Source: Conexibacter sp. | GTDB lineage: Bacteria > Actinomycetota > Thermoleophilia > Solirubrobacterales > Solirubrobacteraceae | Reading direction: 5' to 3' | Assembly: GCA_025964295.1 (NCBI GenBank) | Contig: JAOPZD010000225.1 | Span: 1 to 8,356 of the forward strand | DNA: 8,356 nucleotides | Part shown: positions 5,575-8,356 of the stretch, in pieces | Position numbering within the stretch: the stretch's first letter is position 1 | Layout: each line of letters opens with the position of its first letter | The notes under the pieces: generated by a model | Databases searched by the model: none | What the model was told of the DNA's origin: nothing | Seen by the model: only the letters and a program-made list of their open reading frames with translations | Made by a program: the position numbers and the translations under genes

Positions 5575-7122
5575 TCAGCCGACCTGCGCCCAGCGCGCCT
5601 CGGCCTCGACGCCGTAGACGGCCTTGGCGATCCGCTCGGCGATCATGATCGTCGTCGGGTTCAGCGCCACCGACGGGACGCTCGGCATGATCGACGCGTC
5701 GACGACGCGGAGCCCGTCGATGCCCTTGACGGCACCGTGCGAATCCACGACCGCCCACGGGTCCTGCGGCCCGCCCATCGGCGCCGTCGCGGCCGGGTGC
5801 CCGTAGGACACGATGTTGGCGGCGATCACGTCGGCGAGCTGGTCGTCGGCGACGGCGTCGCCGGGCGTGAGCTCGACCTCGGTGAACCGAGCCAGCGCCG
5901 GATGGCGGCCGATCCTGCGGGCCAGCCGCACGCCCTCCAGGATCCGGCGCGCGTCGCGGTCCTCGGAGAGGAAGTTGCAGTCGATGCCGGGCTGCTCGCG
6001 CGGATCGCGGCTGCGCAGGGTCAACGTCCCGCGGGAGTCGGGCTTGACGATCGCGACGCCGAGCGTGATCGCCCCGCCCGTCGGGCTGTACTCGGGCGGC
6101 AGGAGGTGCGTCACCGCGATGTGGACGTCGAGATCGTCGCCGTGGGCGATGCTGGACTGCCGCCACAGCAAGGCGCCGACCGAGGGCCGCATGTCGAGCG
6201 CATCCGGCTTCAAGGCGTAGGCGTTGTAGTAGAAGGGCTGGTCCTGCAGGCGCTGCCCGACGGGCAGGTCGGCCACGACCTCGATGCCCAGCTCGCCCAG
6301 GTGGGCCGCCGGGCCGACGCCGGAGCGCATCAGGATCGCCGGGCTCCCGTAGGTGCCGGCCGAGAGGATGACCTCGCCGGCGCGGATCTCGGCGCCGCTG
6401 GCCGTGACCACACCGACCGCGCGCCGCCCGTCGAACAGGACACGATCGACGAGCACATCGCCCGAGATCTTGAGGTTGGGGCGGTCGCGAACCGGCCCGG
6501 TCAGGTAGACGAGCCCGGTGTTCTGCCGCACGCCGTCGACGACGTTGACCGGGTAGCCGCCGACGCCGCTGGGGTCCGGTCCGTTGAAGTCCGAGACCAG
6601 TGGGAACCCTTCGGCGGCCGTTGCGTCGACGAACCCGCGCAGCGACGAGGTGAGCTCCTCGTACCTCTGCTGGCGCACGGGGAACGGTCCCGTGCGCCCG
6701 TGGTGGGCGTCGTCGCCGTCGGGCGTGTTCTCCATCGCCCGGAACGTGTCGGCGACGTCCTCGGGCGACCAGTCGTCCAGGCCATGGCCTTGCCAATCGC
6801 GGATGTCGCCCGGTCGGGCCCGCATCGCGACCGTGGCGTTGTGGGCCGAGCAGCCGCCGAGCACCTTGGCGCGCGACGCGTCGATCTCCGGGGCGGCCGC
6901 ACCGCCGCGAGCGGTGAAGCCCCATTCGTGCTCGGGGTTGGCCGGCACATGCGCGGGGTCGCGCAGGTCGTCGGGATAGCCGTCGACGCCGTAGGCGCGG
7001 CCCGCCTCCAGCAGCAGGACCGAGCGGGCGGGGTCTTCGCTCAGCCGGGCGGCGAGGACGGCGCCCGCCGAGCCGCCTCCCACGATGATCACGTCGGCAG
7101 CACCGTTGCGGGCATCGGGCAT
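5575..7122 (-). CDS. GMC-family FAD-dependent oxidoreductase (choline/alcohol dehydrogenase-like)
   Basis: A 515-residue flavoenzyme, full length for the family. Seen: the FAD-binding DVIIVGGGSAGAVLAARL (10-27) and LLLEAG (37-41), the first GMC signature region KVLGGCSAHN (86-95), the second signature from VILSAGTYGSP to SGVGP (251-271), and the C-terminal active-site segments SYGHPAATAPMG with His442 and VALNPTTIMIAERIA with Asn488, the usual His/Asn catalytic pair. GLRVVDASIMP (470-480) is the conserved segment between them. It should oxidise an alcohol using FAD; the electron acceptor and substrate are not readable. No signal peptide: cytosolic. ATG 7122 is supported by GGAGG (complement of 7132-7136) with a 9-base gap; the longer open frame to 7311 has no family similarity. 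It is divergent from the SDR pair, so they may share the control region at 7123-7266. Relation to mycofactocin-type or choline-type subgroups is undecided. Confidence 0.94.
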   Translation of the reverse strand: MPDARNGAADVIIVGGGSAGAVLAARLSEDPARSVLLLEAGRAYGVDGYPDDLRDPAHVPANPEHEWGFTARGGAAAPEIDASRAKVLGGCSAHNATVAMRARPGDIRDWQGHGLDDWSPEDVADTFRAMENTPDGDDAHHGRTGPFPVRQQRYEELTSSLRGFVDATAAEGFPLVSDFNGPDPSGVGGYPVNVVDGVRQNTGLVYLTGPVRDRPNLKISGDVLVDRVLFDGRRAVGVVTASGAEIRAGEVILSAGTYGSPAILMRSGVGPAAHLGELGIEVVADLPVGQRLQDQPFYYNAYALKPDALDMRPSVGALLWRQSSIAHGDDLDVHIAVTHLLPPEYSPTGGAITLGVAIVKPDSRGTLTLRSRDPREQPGIDCNFLSEDRDARRILEGVRLARRIGRHPALARFTEVELTPGDAVADDQLADVIAANIVSYGHPAATAPMGGPQDPWAVVDSHGAVKGIDGLRVVDASIMPSVPSVALNPTTIMIAERIAKAVYGVEAEARWAQVG

Positions 7123-7190
7123 GGGTCTCGTCCTCCGGGTCGATGGCTGGCAGCGCGATCGTCGCCACGGCGCGGGTGACGCGTCGTCGC

Positions 7191-7226
7191 CGGATCCCGG
7201 TGATTGCCTTCCGGTCACCCGATCCG
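7191..7226. promoter_or_regulatory. Operator-like imperfect inverted repeat in the GMC/SDR divergent region
   Basis: The left arm CGGATC-CC-GGTGA (7191-7203) is mirrored by TCACC-C-GATCCG (7215-7226), giving 11 paired bases with a single one-base bulge around an 11-base spacer. It lies about centrally in the 144-base gap between the divergent GMC and SDR genes. GGGTGAC at 7174-7180 is a further partial copy, an exact complement of GTCACCC at 7214-7220. Size, symmetry and position fit a dimeric regulator site, but no regulator gene is in the window. Confidence 0.45.
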
Positions 7227-7266
7227 CGTGACGACCGATCACGCAGCGCCCGGCCACGCTGGGCCG

Positions 7267-7989
7267 ATGAGCGATGAGAGCCCGGACACGCCGCTCGCCG
7301 ACCCCGACCACTTGTTGATCGTCGGCGCCGGGAGCGGTCTCGGCGCCGCGGTCGCCCGGCGCTTCGGGTCAGAAGGCTTCCGCATCACGTTGGCCGCGCG
7401 GCGTCGCCAAGCGGTCGACGAGCTGGCCGGCGCCGTCCACGCCGAGACGGGCGCTCGAGTCGACGCCCTCGCGCTGGACGCGGCGCGGCCGGTCGCGCTC
7501 CGGGAGCGCCTGTTCTCCTTCTTCCACGAGCACGGGGCGCCGAGCATCGTGGTCTACAGCGGGGCTCGCGTGGCGCTCGATGACCTGCTGACCGTCGCCG
7601 TCGATGACCTCGAAGAGGCCTACGCCGTCAACGTGCTCGGCGCGATCATGACTGCCCAGGCCGTCGTGCCGTTCATGCGGGCGGCCGGCCGGGGAATGAT
7701 CATCTTCACCGGCGGTGGCATGGCCGACCGACTGCCGCCGAACATCGCCACCCTCGGCCTCGGCAAGGTGACCCTGCGCGCGGCGGGCACGATCCTGCAC
7801 GAGCAGCTCAAGCCCAAAGGGATCCGCGTGAGCACCATCACGATCGCCGGCGCCATCGAGGCCGGCGGCCCCCTCGACCCCGACAAGATCGCCGAGTTCT
7901 ACTGGGACGTCTGCTCAGCCCCGGCCGCCGACTGGCCGGCCGAGCACCGCTTCGAGAGCCGAGTCGAGGCTGGTAGGACTACCTCATGA
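7267..7989 (+). CDS. Short-chain dehydrogenase/reductase (SDR) lacking the catalytic tyrosine
   Basis: A 240-residue SDR. The cofactor-binding LLIVGAGSGLGAAVARRF (16-33) has a near-canonical glycine motif, and Arg45/Arg46 after the second strand suggests NADP(H). Asp71 and the structural Asn122 (YAVNVLGA) are kept. The usual NNAG is altered (VVYSGA, 95-100). In the active-site region the YxxxK motif reads LGLGK, so Leu163 replaces the catalytic tyrosine while Lys167 remains, and the catalytic serine position falls in TGGGMAD without a Ser. It therefore may be catalytically weak or dead, or use a different mechanism. ATG 7267 is chosen because the Rossmann fold begins soon after; no clear ribosome binding site is visible, and the frame upstream to 7204 (TTG) is unsupported. 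The TGA overlaps the ATG of the next SDR gene (ATGA), implying coupled translation and possibly a heteromeric enzyme. Confidence 0.88.
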   Translation: MSDESPDTPLADPDHLLIVGAGSGLGAAVARRFGSEGFRITLAARRRQAVDELAGAVHAETGARVDALALDAARPVALRERLFSFFHEHGAPSIVVYSGARVALDDLLTVAVDDLEEAYAVNVLGAIMTAQAVVPFMRAAGRGMIIFTGGGMADRLPPNIATLGLGKVTLRAAGTILHEQLKPKGIRVSTITIAGAIEAGGPLDPDKIAEFYWDVCSAPAADWPAEHRFESRVEAGRTTS

Positions 7990-8356
7990 CCGCGATCACC
8001 CGCAGCGTGCTGATCTTCGGGGCCCGCAACCTGGGCCGGGCCATCATCGAGACGCTTGTCGCGCAGGGCTGGGATGTCGCAGGCGCCGCGCGTTCCGACG
8101 AGACGCTGGCCAACATCACCGCAGCGGGCGCGCTCGCGCTGCGCTCCGACATCACCGACCAGGCGGCCGTGCGCGCGACCGTCGAGGAGGCGGCCCGAGC
8201 GCTCGGCCCCCTGCACCTCGTCGTCAACGCGGCGGCGGCCTACGGGGGCACGGGGACGGGCGCGGTCGGCGGCGGCCCGATCGCCGACGCCGCTCCCGAC
8301 GCGTTCGACAGCTGGTCGGTGGCCCCCGCGCGCTCGGCGTTCGCGTTCCTGTCGTG
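7986..8356 (+). CDS. Second SDR-like Rossmann protein (3' partial)
   Basis: The frame opens at ATG 7986 inside the stop of the upstream SDR (ATGA overlap) and stays open to the window end, giving 123 residues plus two bases. Seen: RSVLIFGARNLGRAIIETL, a variant glycine motif (GARNLG instead of TGxxxGxG), AARSDE after the second strand, LRSDITD (the conserved Asp at residue 55), and LHLVVNAAAAY in place of the NNAG strand. A Gly/Ala-rich loop (GGTGTGAVGGGP) follows. The next helix reads FDSWSVAPARSAFAF, where most SDRs have an Asn (pattern VN-x-x-G), so that residue also seems absent. The Ser/Tyr/Lys region is beyond the window. The tandem arrangement suggests it works with the upstream SDR. 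SDR family assignment is good; activity cannot be judged from this part. Confidence 0.83.
   Translation, partial: MTAITRSVLIFGARNLGRAIIETLVAQGWDVAGAARSDETLANITAAGALALRSDITDQAAVRATVEEAARALGPLHLVVNAAAAYGGTGTGAVGGGPIADAAPDAFDSWSVAPARSAFAFLS

Noticed and set aside
5441..7179. Long frames overlapping the GMC gene, one in another minus-strand frame (575 codons) and one on the plus strand (480 codons).
   Set aside because: Neither shows family motifs; the GMC frame has intact FAD-binding and His/Asn active-site segments and a proper ribosome binding site.
7123..7266. Riboswitch or leader RNA before the SDR pair.
   Set aside because: The gap is shared by two divergent genes, the ribosome binding site of the SDR is weak, and apart from the inverted repeat no conserved riboswitch core was recognised.
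1..8356. CRISPR array, tRNA/rRNA genes, insertion-sequence ends or attachment sites.
   Set aside because: No regularly spaced repeats, no cloverleaf-like segments, no transposase or integrase motifs and no long terminal inverted repeats were seen.

Overview
The window is a GC-rich (roughly 70%), densely coded bacterial segment with strong G/C bias at third codon positions, GATCG-rich coding sequence and very short intergenic gaps. Together with the gene families present, this suggests an actinomycete-type genome, plausibly class Thermoleophilia (Solirubrobacter/Conexibacter-like). That placement is inference from composition and gene style, because no rRNA or other marker gene is present. No tRNA, rRNA, CRISPR array or insertion sequence was seen.

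Layout. 1-795 (+): the C-terminal part of a UbiB/ABC1-type atypical kinase, cut by the window start. 802-1351 (+): a YceI-family lipocalin-like gene whose reading frame breaks near 1195-1207 and which has also lost a short conserved loop. 1397-1687 (+): an unrecognised small Trp/Ala-rich protein. 1696-1719 (+): a possible 7-codon mini-ORF that ends on the ribosome binding site of the next gene. 1730-3528 (+): a tight cassette of a SnoaL/NTF2-like protein, an ACMSD-type metal-dependent decarboxylase/amidohydrolase with all metal ligands visible, and a second SnoaL-like protein with a dehydratase-like Tyr/Asp/His set. 3560-4045 (-): a third SnoaL-like protein, convergent with the cassette. 4046-4244: a divergent promoter region with two sets of inverted repeats. 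4245-4772 (+): an intact YceI paralogue. 4789-5565 (+): a DedA/VTT membrane protein. 5575-7122 (-): a full GMC flavin oxidoreductase. 7123-7266: a second divergent region with an operator-like inverted repeat. 7267-7989 (+) and 7986-8356 (+, cut by the window end): two overlapping short-chain dehydrogenase/reductase (SDR) genes, the first lacking the catalytic tyrosine.

How the parts may work together. The centre and right side look like an accessory small-molecule pathway: a non-oxidative decarboxylase, three SnoaL-fold proteins (the fold of many cyclases, dehydratases and isomerases), a GMC alcohol oxidase/dehydrogenase and an SDR pair. No scaffold-building enzyme (polyketide synthase, terpene synthase), CoA ligase or ring-cleaving dioxygenase is visible, so whether the pathway is catabolic or biosynthetic cannot be decided here. 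The left edge links an isoprenoid-quinone-related kinase family (UbiB) with an isoprenoid-binding fold (YceI), the latter apparently decaying while an intact copy sits about 3.4 kb downstream. The observations most worth a second look are the decarboxylase-SnoaL cassette, the SDR pair that may act as a heteromer with a catalytically dead subunit, the broken YceI copy, and the symmetrical sites in both divergent intergenic regions.
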